Shown in pieces: positions 10,619 to 21,844 of a DNA stretch of 64,000 nucleotides. This DNA is from Malaya genurostris (lineage: Eukaryota > Arthropoda > Insecta > Diptera > Culicidae): positions 234,051,336 through 234,115,335 of the forward strand of contig NC_080572.1 in assembly GCF_030247185.1 (NCBI RefSeq), in the 5' to 3' direction. Both the position numbers and the translations under genes were made by a program. Every line of letters starts with the position of its first letter. The first letter of the stretch is position 1. The notes beneath the pieces were generated by a model. It saw only the letters and a program-made list of their open reading frames with translations. It ran no database searches and had not been told where the DNA came from.

Positions 10619-11268
10619 CCACTGCCAGTGCGGTAAAATTTCATTTTCAATTGAATAATGTAAGATGAAAATGAAATGTATGGCCGCTGACCGTCAGCGT
10701 ATCCCTACTAATTCTTTTGACTTTTGCTGCTATTTTTAAGTGAAGCTAGCAGAATTCATCGTCAGTTGGATAATCGTACCTAGTCGTTTGAAGTTTTGCT
10801 TGCTCAGTTTCAAGTGCCAAGTAGTATAGCTGCTTCAGTGTCTTCGCTCTTGGTAGTAAGCAGATTCGAACGAATAGAATTATAAATGAAGTAAAGTATT
10901 AAAAATGAAAACTGAAAGAGGAAACAAATAATTTATGTGTATTTCGTGATTGACATTTCAGCTATCTGATTAGTCTTTCATCTATTATCTTGAACCAATT
11001 CGAATGTTTACATGAACCTCATTTGAAGGCCGCTCTCACACTATTGAAAGAGATATTTTGTTACTTCAAGAGATCAACTGACGGTAATTAAACTGAGCCT
11101 CGATTGAAGAGAAACGAATGATGAACTAAATGCTGCTCGTTCGGGCCGTCAGCAAACATTGTGTGTGTGTGTTAGAGAGTGAAGTTTACTGCAGTGGAGA
11201 GATCGTCAATGTGTTCCACATTCAGTTTCAATTGAATTGAATGAAGTTTTACTGCACTGGCCACTGCC
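10619..11268. mobile_element. Non-autonomous TIR element, ~650 bp
   Basis: The left end reads CCAGTGCGGTAAAATTTCAT and continues with TTTCAATTGAAT. The right end, read inward, gives CCAGTGCAGTAAAACTTCAT and ATTCAATTGAAA. The inverted match covers about 40 bp. The exact first base and target duplication are unclear. A GT run lies at 11159-11172. No ORF of note. Confidence 0.65.
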
Positions 11269-12900
11269 AACAATACGCGCAGCTGCTACGTTCAACAGTA
11301 GCCAACACGCAATGACACGAGAGCTTGGCGCAATTATGAGAGCCACGACACACGACAGCAATATTGAGAGCAGTTAATTTTGTCGCACTCTCTCACAATA
11401 GTCAAAGCCACAGCGTTCGCTTTATGCTAGTGTACGTACATACTGGATAAGTAGCTGCAATGTTCATTTTCGGTCACGGGTTTCGAGAATGTCACGAGTT
11501 CAAAATGTCATGACATTTTCATAACTAGACTGTCATATCCGCTGTGACCGATCTGTGGCGATAAATTAAGTGCGGACGGCGTGGTTTTCATTACCGGTTC
11601 AATTTCAGTTTCGAAAAAAATCAATCACAAAGCTTGTTCATGCAGATGTTTCAAAATATTACAACTGTTTACTGAAATTTCATACAAGAAGTATCAGGAG
11701 CGCAGCTTTCGGCCTTCTAGTATGACGCAAAGGCAAGAAATCTTACAGTAGAGACAATAGATTTTGCGCTCCTGTTACTTCTACAATTCTGGTTTATGCT
11801 AAACGGGGTTTAATTGTTTGATCGAAAAAGTGCATTGGAGTAAATCAACCAACTGGAAATAAAACAAAGTCACCCCAACTGTCAAAATGAACCCACCATC
11901 GAAGTTCTTGAAGACAAAGCATTTACTTTGCTTTTCTCACTGAACCGCTTCCTTCCAACGGTAGTGCAGGAAACGTAAGGATACAGAAAAAAAATTCGTC
12001 TGCATTGGGAAGCAAGACGTTCTTGTGCATGTCCCCCTACACCTCATGAGAATCGACATAAAACGAATTTCAAAGTTGAGCCTTGTTGGCGACTGTCTCT
12101 CGAAAGTTGTTGAATTTGGAAGGGGCTACTGTTTATTGTGGCTAGCCATTCTCAGATTGAAAGGAGTAGAACAGCTATCGATGAGAGCAAACGGCGACAT
12201 TCACGAGAGAAAATGTCATGAGACCCATGACATTTTTCATCTGCTACATTCACGGCGAAGTATAATCGGCGGCTGCTGTCATTTGCTGTCTGCTGTTTCG
12301 TGTCATTCTCCAGTACCGTTTGCAACCCTGCTTGTCACAGATGTCACTGACAGTCATACCAACCTAGAAAAAAAAATATTTCGGCGAATAAGGTTTCCCC
12401 GCAAATATAATTTAAAAGTCTTACTACTTTTTGCCCACAGTTAAATAACAGATCGTACAGATAATAACAGATAAGAGCGTACAGATGAACCCATAAAAAT
12501 TGCAGATGCCAAATTACATTCACAAGGATTGTTGAACGAAAAAAACTCCCAAACTGGAAAACAAATTCTCAAACTTGAAAGCAATTGCCATGGGAAAGAT
12601 TTAGAAGGTGAGAAAATGGGTTCCTAATATTCTGATTGATAGGCAACAGCAAAAGCGAAAACGATTAACGGTATTTTGCTTTCTCGGCGGCTTGAAACAA
12701 AGGTTTTTCTCTACTGGAATATGACGGGGGAAGATAAGTGGATTTATTTTCAAGATCTCAAGCGCAGAACATCATCTGTCGACCCTGAGCAACCATCGAC
12801 ATCAGCTGCAAAATCAAATCGCTTAAAAAAGTAAACGGGTACTCTGCATTTAACCTATTACTTACACGAGCGTGTGCTTCAAACTTCGTATGCGTGTTTT
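11269..12900. other. No gene recognised; anonymous sequence
   Basis: The 139-residue plus-strand ORF at 12025-12444 has no recognisable domain and is probably accidental. GTCATGACATTTTC near 11507 and ATGTCATGAGACCCATGACA near 12212 are local palindromes without a clear boundary. Confidence 0.35.
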
Positions 12901-13831
12901 TTAACACTCCTAATACCAAGCCTAAAAAAGTTACGCGAAGCACCAAGCCTCAAAAAAAGTTGGAACGGTAACTTTGAGCTATCATAGCTCAGTTGTTACT
13001 TGACCAATTTCGATAAATTTTTCACCCTCGAATTTTGTGAAGTTTGTAGATTATTTTAAGTATATCATTATTGGCAATCTTTTAGGAAAAACTAATGAAA
13101 ATCAGATTTTTCCCGTTCCAAGTTTTTTTTCGAGCTCAAAACGTGTCCTATCTGCATTCATGCGGCACCTGCATCGCGAATCGGATATTGAGAACTTCAA
13201 CTTTACCGAGTCATAACATTGTTGTTAGTCAACCGATCTTCAAAATTTGTTCACCATTGGAAAGGTAATACTTCCAGAAATAAAATGCACTGAAAAAAAC
13301 CGAAAAATAGGGTTGTCTACCCAAAGTTATAATGAAAACTGTAGATAGATGACCTAAGAAAAGATGAGACTTTTTACAATGATCGTAAATATCTCGAAAT
13401 TCAAAGCAATGACCTATATATTTTTATACATCATTCGATTGCTAGTGATACCAGCTACAATTTTCGCTCAACTACCATTCCTACACAATCAGAAGAAAAC
13501 ATTGAGAAATCGATGAATTTATAAATATATTTGAATTTTTCATTTTTTTTCACATGTTTGTATATAACTCAAAAATTAAAGCGATGACATGTACATTTTT
13601 TTGATTCAAAATATTGAAGTCATTACCAGAAACAATGTATTGATGATCAAAATTATATATCCGTTCAAAGAATCTCAAGAAATTTGGTACAAATACAGAG
13701 AATTTGTGTTATTGGGAAAATTTTGCCAAACAACATGAAATCAAAATTTTTTAAATTTTATGACATATTTTTTTATTATTTTAGTTGGAAATTTATTATA
13801 AACAAAATTTACAAAAAAAAATGAAACTTGG
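12901..13831. repeat. Left arm of large inverted repeat
   Basis: It runs from TTAACACTCCTAATACCAAG inward to AAAAAATGAAACTTGG. The same sequence in reverse complement forms the arm at 15390-16303. Landmarks found in both arms include TTGGAACGGTAACTTTGAGC, CTCGAATTTTGTGAAGTT, GTCATAACATTGTTGTTAGT and TTAGTTGGAAATTTATTATA. The left arm has an extra ~30 bp near 12915-12945 that looks like a partial duplication. No ORF. Confidence 0.88.
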
Positions 13832-15389
13832 ATTTCACTGAAAATTTTAAAATTTTTCGTAAATAACCTAAAACTCTTAAAATATTTTTGTATTGGACAA
13901 ACGATCTAAACAATTTTTATGCACCACAAAAACGCATTTGATAACTACTAAAATTTTGATTTTGTTGTAGGTTTGCCGTAGAATCTCAAAAAATAGGTAA
14001 AAGATCGGAAATTTTAAAATTTCCGAGTTATATTGCATTGCACAGTGATCCGGATTCACAATTTAGGGGGACAAAAACATTTGTGGCTTATACTTTAGAG
14101 CTATGATGTTTTCAAAACAAATGATCAGTGAAGATAAGCCATACTCGATGTACATGGTATTAGGGTGGCTCTTATTACTAAGGTGATCCAAAACTTATTT
14201 TCCGGATGTATTGAGATAGAGGACTGCATTTTTCGGCGAAATTGTAAATAAACTTATATCCAGCAGCTTTGCTGAGGACACCATAGTAGTATCTGCAACG
14301 GTTTTAGTGTTACAGCTATTTTTAAAGAACAACTTGGGGTGTTCCTCATAAATCAGATTTTTTGCTCTCACTCTCATTTTTCTCTTTTCATATAGGTATC
14401 TTTGAACATCTTTTAGAGTTTGTTAAAACCAATTTTTTAATGATGTTCAGGTAGCGTTTTCTGAACCGAAGTTATGAGCAAAACTAGTTCAAAAAACAGG
14501 TTATTTTTAAACTGCTATATCCAACATTGAGGAAAACGAAAAAAATCCGTTTCTTGTATTTGACAGAAAATATTTTCGAGCATGTTTATAAATAAAGGCG
14601 GAGGAGACATTTTTTTTTTTTTTAAATTATGTTCATACATTGGGTTTTTTCATTGAAAAATATTCGTATCAGTCATTTATTAGCTATATAAGGTGTTTTT
14701 GTCTTCTAAAGTGTCAAATTAATTAAAGTGCATATTCGGGAAGAAATCGTTCTGCATTCTTCGGGGAATGCAGAATGGTGTCGCTTTTGTAAAATCTCTA
14801 ACGTCTCTCGGTGGTTGGAGGTTTTATCAACCGTGCATTTTGGCACCTGCAGATCGTTCAGCATCCTTCCGGGGATGCAGGACGACTTATTTCTTTATGT
14901 TTTGTGCTGTTTTCCCACCTCACCCAATTCTCAATTCCCTTCCATGTTCCTTTTATCCTTCCCTTCCCATCAGGAAGTTGATGAGAAGCTACGCAAGGCA
15001 CGAATCTCCAATTAACTAGGGGAACATGCCACTTGAGCCAATTAGTTCTGATAACATAGGTGCAGGGTTTCATTCAGTGAAAAGCATTCAAACGAAGAGG
15101 TTGTTTTTCGAGACGAAGATAACTGTAAGCTGCAAATAGATTGGTTGGTTGGTGCTAATCGCAAAGGCTGCTGCAAAGCCAATATTCGGGGCGATTCCAG
15201 TTCCATAAGTGCCTGAAATAGTGGAACTCACTTCACTGAGAAAGATGGCCTAACTGATTTGAGAATTGTTTCATTTTGTAGGTTACACTAGTTCATGCAC
15301 TAGCTTTCATGTTTTTCAAAAATCAAACAAAACTGTTTGAAGAATACATTTTTATATGAGAATAAGAGATATATGAGAAAGGCATCATC
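13832..15389. other. Spacer of the large inverted repeat
   Basis: AT-rich, with no recognised gene. Two GGGGATGCAG-like repeats occur at 14746-14775 and 14860-14880 (CTTCGGGGAATGCAGAATGG and CTTCCGGGGATGCAGGACG). The end motif GAGAAAGGCATCATCC appears at 15375, directly before the right arm, and belongs to the dispersed-repeat family. Confidence 0.5.
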
Positions 15390-16303
15390 CAAGTTTCAGT
15401 TTTTTTTGTAAATTTTGTTTATAATAAATTTCCAACTAAAATAATAAAAAAATATATGTCATAAAATTTCAAAGTTTTGATTTGTTTTTTTTTTGGCAAA
15501 ATTTTCCCAATAATAGAAATTCTCTGTATTTGTACCAGAATTCTTGAGATTCTTTGAACGGATATATAATTTTGATCGTCAATACATTGTATCTGGTAAT
15601 GTTTCCAATATTCTGAATCAAAAAAATGTACATGTCATCGCTTTAATTTTTGAGTTATATACAAACATGTGAAAAAAAATGAAAAATTCATATATATTTA
15701 TAAATTCATCGATTTCTCAATGTTTTCTTCTGATTGTGTAGGAATGGTAGTTGAGCGAAAATTGTAGCTGGTATCACTAGCAATCGAATGATGTATAAAA
15801 ATATATACGTCATCGCTTTGAATTTCGAGATATTTACGATCATTGTAAAAAGTCTCATCTGTTCTTAGGTCATCTATCTACATTTTTCGTTATAACTTTG
15901 GGTAGACAACCCTATTTTTAGTTTTTTCAGTGCATTTTATTTGTGGAAGTAGTACCTTTCCATTGGTGAACAAATTTTGAAGATCGGTTGACTAACAACA
16001 ATGTTATGACTCGGTAAAGTTGAAGTATTCAATATTTTCTTTGCGACGATTATGCCAAAGGAAAGAAAATTGGAAAGCAGATAGGGCATATTGGGCGCGT
16101 GAAAAAAACTTGGAACGGGAAAAATCAAATTTTCATTGGTTTTCCTTTGCCAATCGTCTGCTACAAAGTTTTGGAATTAATCTACGAACTTCACAAAATT
16201 CGAGGGTGTAAAATTTATTGAGATTCGTTGAAAAACAGCTGAGCTATGACAGCTCAAAGTTACCGTTCCAATTTTTTTTGAGGCTTGGTATTTGGAGTGT
16301 TAA
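15390..16303. repeat. Right arm of large inverted repeat
   Basis: Reverse complement of 12901-13831 with moderate divergence and small indels. The outer boundary GGAGTGTTAA (16294-16303) pairs with TTAACACTCC at 12901. Sequence beyond both arms still shows weak similarity (CGTGTGCT), so the true ends may lie a little further out. Confidence 0.88.
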
Positions 16304-17260
16304 AAGGTACAGCACACGGACTGTATGACAGCTGACACGTGTGCTGGTCCATCACTGTCCCATATTATGTACTCGCACATGGATTTATGGATGCCCTGAA
16401 AAGGGCCGTTCTGTTAGTTGGTGTTGGTAACTAGAGGTGCTGATGAAGATCATTCAGCATTTTCCTCGAATGCGAAGAATCAGCAGAATTTCGATGAAAA
16501 TCATTGCATCTCACGAAAAACGAGTCAAAACCAAAACGGACTGTTTCTTGGTTGATTGTTTTACTTCAGAATAATGTATTTAAATTTTCTTCGATGTTCG
16601 ACATTGTTATGAGATTTTTCTCGAACCATTGCTTCTAGTGCGTTACCTTGGATAATAAGCAAAGAGATATTAGATGCCCCGCTCCTCGTTTAGACACGTA
16701 CTTAATACAAATTACCAAAAGAAAAACCTTTTAACCGAGACTATAGAAACATTTATTTGAGCCTAAATTTGTGGGAATCGATCATCTCTGAGAAAATTGA
16801 GTGAATCTCGTTCTAGAGTTTTTGACCACTATTTCTATTACTTGGAACCATTATAGCCGACGTCGGTTCGTATAGTAAGCAACTAATATAGCCTACAAAT
16901 TGAATCAGTTTTGAGCCAAATCTAGAAGAAATTTTATTTTTATTCGATAATATATATTAAGGCACACTTCGTTAAGCTATAAAATGCCGAGGGCATTTTT
17001 TAATACTTAAAATTAGAGTAATTTCTTCAATTTCGTGATTTGATTTCGACGAGATCAAATTTGAAAGATGTAGTCTTCAACTAGTCATCGGGAGTGATAT
17101 TATTTCACACATACTCACACACATACACGCACAGACACATACATTGCTTAGCTTGATGAACTGTGTCGAATTATATAGAGCTTTTAGCCCTCTGGGCCAA
17201 TATTCACTAGTCAATTTTTCTAGAGATTACATAGACTTTCTATGTAAGAAAGGCAATAAG
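16304..17260. repeat. Dispersed-repeat remnants with a LINE 3'-tail fragment
   Basis: 16850-16900 carries the family block ATAGCCGACGTCGGTTCGTA. 16935-17030 resembles the reverse complement of an I-clade LINE 3' end: AAGGCACACTTCGTTAAGCT then GCCGAGGGCATTTT, compared with AAGGCACACTGCTTAAGCTC and GCCAAGAGCATTTT at 25317-25355. A CA-rich microsatellite lies at 17105-17145. The segment ends with the family's hairpin-type terminus ACTTTCTATGTAAGAAAGGC near 17235. Confidence 0.65.
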
Positions 17261-17706
17261 TGTACTATTATAGAAAAGCATCGCTCTAACACTAACAAGT
17301 AGATAAAAATTGAATAAAATAATAAGAAAATTTACATTTTTGTCACCTGAAAAATATAAATTTTAATGCGACAACCCTGCACGCTATACGAAATTGAACA
17401 AAGCACGCTGCGAACGGAGCAAAGCCGCACGTACCGTCGCGTACTAGTTTTGCATAGTCATTGACGTCATTACGTCATGCGTCGTCATGACGATTTGAAT
17501 GTTTTGACACTCATCGCACTATAATTTCGGAACCGGAAGTCGGATCTAGATGAAATTGCACAGCATATTTGAAGACAATGAGAGCTTTAATTTGAATCAA
17601 GATTCGTGAAAATCGGCTTAACCGTTGCTTAGGAATCGACATGAGTTCCGTTTTTTTTTGGAGATTTTCTTAACTTTTATCGGTGCTTTCGGAAGCGGGA
17701 ACCGGG
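17261..17706. repeat. Dispersed repeat with CCGGAACCGGAAGTCGGATC-type blocks
   Basis: TTTCGGAACCGGAAGTCGGA near 17525 and GGAGATTTTCTTAACTTTTA near 17660 recur at 50436-50480 and elsewhere. The region is related to the iterated blocks at 50600-50930 and 53570-54960. No gene. Confidence 0.6.
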
Positions 17707-17720
17707 GACTAGTAGTCGCA

Positions 17721-17846
17721 AAGAAAAAGTCTTGGCATTACATTCCTTCCGTGGAATTTGGCCTTTCTGTTTCAACAGACTTCGCAGCCGATTCTTAGCG
17801 TACAGAATCATTGCATGGCTAGTACTATGGATCCTACTGACACTAA
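17721..17846 (-). mobile_element. 5'-truncated tRNA-derived SINE (body only)
   Basis: The body matches the complete SINE at 42201-42402: on the plus strand both show CATTACATTCCTT, TTCTTAGCGTACA, TTGCATGGCT and ACTGACACTAA-type blocks. The tRNA-like head is missing. The copy is flanked by the identical 14-bp duplication GACTAGTAGTCGCA (17707-17720 and 17847-17860), which proves insertion by reverse transcription. It interrupts a dispersed repeat that continues on both sides. Confidence 0.85.
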
Positions 17847-17860
17847 GACTAGTAGTCGCA

Positions 17861-18790
17861 GGTAGTTTCATATACTCACTAACTAACAAGATCTGCCAAC
17901 TAGATGAATTTAGCAGTAAGTTTTATATAAATGTGCACCTCGTTTCGCCATCGCTTGTGAAAAAATATTCATGAAATTGAAATTGTTCACTAATCGCTGT
18001 AATACCGGAACCGCAAATCGGATCTGAGTCATTTTTTGAAGACTTTTTAAAGAATTTTAAGACCTTTTATTTGCTTCTTAGTTTGAAAAAATCGGTTAGG
18101 AAATTGCCGAGAAAATTGAGTACGCATTTTTAATAAATTTGCACATATTTTCTTGTAATTCCGGAACCGGAAGTCGGATCCAAATGAAATTCAGGAAAAT
18201 TCGCCAACCCGGGTCAACAACAACCGTATTCTAAAATGGTGAAGGGCAATAACTCTTTCACTGTTGAAATAAAAGACGGTTGGGTAATGTCAGAGACATA
18301 ACTGGATGACGTGAATACGAATAAAACTGACATGCTTTTCCACACCTCGGAAAGAATATTATTTATTATTATAAAGGTAAAAAAACATAATAGAAGTACA
18401 TTTATGTCGAATTTTACCAAAAATTTGAAATAATCACATTTTTCATGAGACTGTAAGAAAAATTATGGCGACAACTGATGTATAAATGAAACCATATATG
18501 AAACCATTTATTTTCAATTTATCACGCAAAATACTCGTATTTATGTGTCGAAGTGTCAAAACATATTTGATAAATTATTGTATCTGAAACATAAGGTCGG
18601 TATAAGGTAAGGTATAAGACGTGAATTGAAAACAAGAGGATATAATAGAACAAAATTTTTAAGAATCTGCTTGGTTTTAGCTGTTTGAATTTGGAAACTC
18701 GGAATTCATAAGAATATTTTTATAAAAGCATTGCGTACTACCATGTATCTGAGTATTAAAAAGTTTTTAAGGAATTACATCATGTATAGA
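17861..18790. repeat. Dispersed repeats, no gene
   Basis: Further CCGGAACC GGAAGTCGGATCC-type blocks occur near 18160. 18280-18345 contains GGTAATGTCAGAGACATAAC followed by a GTGAATACGA block, found again at 58815-58865. No ORF is convincing. Confidence 0.55.
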
Positions 18791-18797
18791 TGATCAG

Positions 18798-18885
18798 TCC
18801 CGGGTTGGCGGTTCAATGCATAGGACGCTGGTCTTACAAACCAGTTGTCGTATGTTCGAGCCCCGACCTGGAAGATTTTGATTTG
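18798..18885 (+). mobile_element. tRNA-derived SINE fragment (head)
   Basis: TTGGCGGTTCAATGCATAGG is an A-box-like segment. TGTTCGAGCCCC, about 45 bases on, is a B-box-like segment. Between them CTGGTCTTACAAACCAG can pair as an anticodon arm with loop CTTACAA. The same head occurs inverted at 42330-42402. The downstream part differs from the usual SINE body, so the copy is truncated or belongs to another subfamily. Confidence 0.75.
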
Positions 18886-19376
18886 TAACAAAGAAAGAAC
18901 AATTTCGCTATAGGTTATAAAATGAATGACTAAAATTACCGTCTCAAACAACATGCACAAATATGTCACCCTCATACTAGTCAGTTAAAATACTCATGGT
19001 TTATCACCATCCATAATTGGTGTCTGTTTTACTAGCGAACAAAAGGTGTCGTAAGGCCACAGCACTCAACCACTAAAAATATTTCCTATGTCTATGTATT
19101 GGTTTTGCACGATTTAGACATTTTAGAAAACTTCAACTTTGAGTTATTTTTGGATATTTCATATTACTGAAAATTTTGCTTGCTGAACATATTTCAAACG
19201 ATATGAAGAAAAAATTATGTAACTGTCTTAAATACAAAAAGAGATATTTTCGATTTAGTTACGCCGATTCCTGTACAGAGCAAATTTTAAAAAGGCGCCC
19301 ATAGAAAAATAAGTCGTATTCACGACAAAAAATATTGCTTCTTCAGCATCTTTGAAGAAAAAACAAACACATTGTA
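18886..19376. other. No gene; fragment of dispersed repeat near 19270-19340
   Basis: AAGTCGTATTCACGAC near 19311 and the preceding AAAGGCGCCCATAG block match the right end of the 1 kb repeat at 21845-22925 and 60500-61461. The remainder is anonymous AT-rich sequence. Confidence 0.5.
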
Positions 19377-20305
19377 CGAGGTCTGTTCAAAAAGTACCCA
19401 AAATTCTCATTTTTCTAAAAAACTATTTATTTATTCGTCTACATCTATATTATCCCTTTCAAAGTAATCCCCCCTAAATATAATACACTTATGCCAGCGT
19501 TTTTTCCAGTCTTCGAAACACCCCTGATAGTCACTTTTTGTAATGCTCTGTAGCACTCTCAGCGATTCTGCCTTTATCTCTCCAATCGATGAAAAACGCT
19601 GTCCTTTCATGGGTCTCTTCATCCTTGGGAACAGGAAAAAATCACACGGAGCGATATCTGGTGAATAAGGAGGTTGGGGCATGATTAAAGTCTTGTTTTT
19701 AGCCAAAAAATCACGAATAAGCAACGATGAATGAGCAGGTGCGTTATCGTGGTGCAAAACCCATGAATTGTTTTTCCATAAATATGATGGCATGAGCCAA
19801 CTGATATGTCAACTTCATCAGCAACTTCTCCAATAGTGATTCGGCGATCATCCATAATCATTTTTTCCACTTTTCCCACATTTTCATCGATTATTGACGT
19901 GCTGGGTCGACCGGAGCGTTCGTCGTCTTCAACGTCTTCGCGGCCATCTTGGGAACGCTTATACCACTCGTAAACACTTGTTTTTTTTTCATAGCAGACT
20001 CACCGTAGGCTCTCTGTAACATTTCGCACACTTGGTTACACTTTATTTCATTTTTCACGCAAAATTTAGTACAAATTCTTTGACTCTTCAATTCTTCCAT
20101 TGTTTAAACTAACAAAAATCGCCGAGCTCAAAAAAACACGTCTACACCAGCCGCTACAAGACAGAATGTAAACAATGAATACAGCTGAAAATTTCACCAT
20201 ACATTAGGGACATATGTACCAACACAATAAAAAAAAATTTTTGACCACCGGACTCTCCAGACGCGCGCAATTTAAAAATTCCGGGAACTTTTTGAACAGA
20301 CCTCG
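19377..20305 (-). mobile_element. mariner transposon, internally deleted, 929 bp
   Basis: The ends are inverted repeats: CGAGGTCTGTTCAAAAAGTA on the left and CGAGGTCTGTTCAAAAAGTT read inward on the right. TA flanks both sides (19375-19376 and 20306-20307). Autonomous mariners are ~1.3 kb. The missing ~400 bp lie inside the transposase gene, so this copy depends on another element for movement. Confidence 0.93.
19431..20100 (-). pseudogene. mariner transposase, deleted and frameshifted
   Basis: The minus strand from 20100 gives the N-terminus (CTKFCVKNEIKCNQVCEMLQ), with a frameshift near the A/T-run at 19985. It then continues through DVEDDERSGRPSTSI and ITIGEVADEVDISVGSCH. At about 19797 a deletion joins this to SYLWKNNSWVLHHDNAPAHS and the C-terminus ending WHKCIIFRGDYFERDNIDVD. 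The second and third catalytic acids remain (HHD and SPDIAPCD), but the first, in the usual TGDE block, is lost with the deletion. The protein would be inactive. The product normally binds the terminal repeats and catalyses cut-and-paste into TA. Confidence 0.93.
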
Positions 20306-20307
20306 TA

Positions 20308-21844
20308 TACTATGTTCCCACAACATAACTAAACCATGTTTCAAAGCTCTCGATTTAAACATGTTCCTTGCTCGCAGTCATTAAAATCGTGTTTTACCTT
20401 AACCTCATTAACATGATACTCGTCCCATAAGAAATGAAAATATACATGGAAATATATACTAAATGTATCACCAATCAACGCTTAGAACCGTCACACTTCT
20501 GCTTCGCAATTTATAACATTACCGTGAACGATACTGCAAACAAATTCCTCAGAATGCCGTCCTCCTCGGCAGCAGCTTCCGTTCCACGGGCGCCCACTGA
20601 CGGCGGTGGATGCTGCATTAAAGTGTCTTAAAATTTAACACTTCTGTCGGATGTGTTTCGAAATCAACTCTCCGAACGCGTCAACCTGACTGGGGGAGCG
20701 GACGGCCATCTTCACTGACACACTGTCCCAGGATGACAACGACGACCGTGTGACAAACGTGTGCTGGCTGAAGATACGCTTTTATGTGCTCTCAAACTCA
20801 TGTGCCCGCCATCGTGGGGATGCTGTTTGTTTCACACGTTATAGAACTGATATCCGATGGATTTCCGCGGTGTATATCCTTATAGGTTTATAAAGATAAA
20901 AGAACGTGTTCCGTAGCGTGCCACGGCTTGTCACTCTATTCACGGGGATTTTCCTTCCAACACTGTCTGCTTCTAACAATATCGGCTACAAAGGAATTTA
21001 CTCTATGGACAATACAAACTGGTGGCATTTTCGGTGTCGATAGTTTCAGCTAGGAATTTTCAATATTTATGATTGTTTTTCTTCTTGACTTTTGGTAGAA
21101 ATATGTGTTGAATTTCTTATGACGCCCTTAGGTTATATCGGTTTAACTGTGCTCGAACATATGCCGTGTTCATTCAGAATAATGATTTATTCATTGACGC
21201 TTGCGGTGGCGATATCCCGGAATTATAACTCACTATCGTATTCTCTATAACTATACTTCCCATACGTTTTGACTGCAACTCGATACAGTTTTTGTTATTC
21301 ATTCAACGTAAGAAGATGGGCCACCTCGGAACCGAAAACATTGCATTTCTCACATTTTCTAAATTTGACTGCGGCCCGCTTGCGAGGAAGGCTAGCTGGA
21401 ATGCGACAGCTGTCTAAATAGCGCAGGCGAAATTGTGTCTTTTTGTTTTGCTGGACATGTTTAGTAAGCTCGTAATTCCTCATCACATCTGTGGAACTTG
21501 AGTAAGAAGAAATCCTTAGAACAGGTAAATATATCTCTCCAACAGTCATGTCAGTTAAACTGGAACCAAACAAGAGATGGAGTACGCAGATACGGCGTGG
21601 GAAAGTAGAAGAATAATGGTTTATTTTCGTCCAGTAGTTTTCCTTCATGAAGCACTGGAGTGTCGCTCATCGCGTTTTGTTGGCGGTGCTTTGCGTAGTA
21701 CGGTGAAGCTGTAGGTGAAAAATTTTATAAAAGCAGGTGACCAAAATAAAACCTCCGGGCCGGACACCAGAGAATATTGAGCGAGTTCGGTCCGATCTTG
21801 TAAAGAATTCCGTGCGTTCGGGTTAGAAACATGCAACTGCTTTT
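20308..21844. other. No recognised gene; mixed unique sequence
   Basis: 20560-20780 is GC-richer than the surroundings. The minus-strand ORFs 21295-21648 (117 residues) and 21645-21848 (67 residues) have no recognisable motif. This is one of the less repetitive parts of the window, so undetected host exons or regulatory DNA are possible. Confidence 0.35.

Noticed and set aside
12025..12444. 139-residue ORF as a host gene
   Set aside because: No recognisable domain, no splice context, and composition as in neighbouring non-coding DNA.
18798..18870. Possible functional tRNA gene
   Set aside because: A and B boxes are present, but the acceptor stem does not pair and the same head is fused to a SINE body at 42201-42402.
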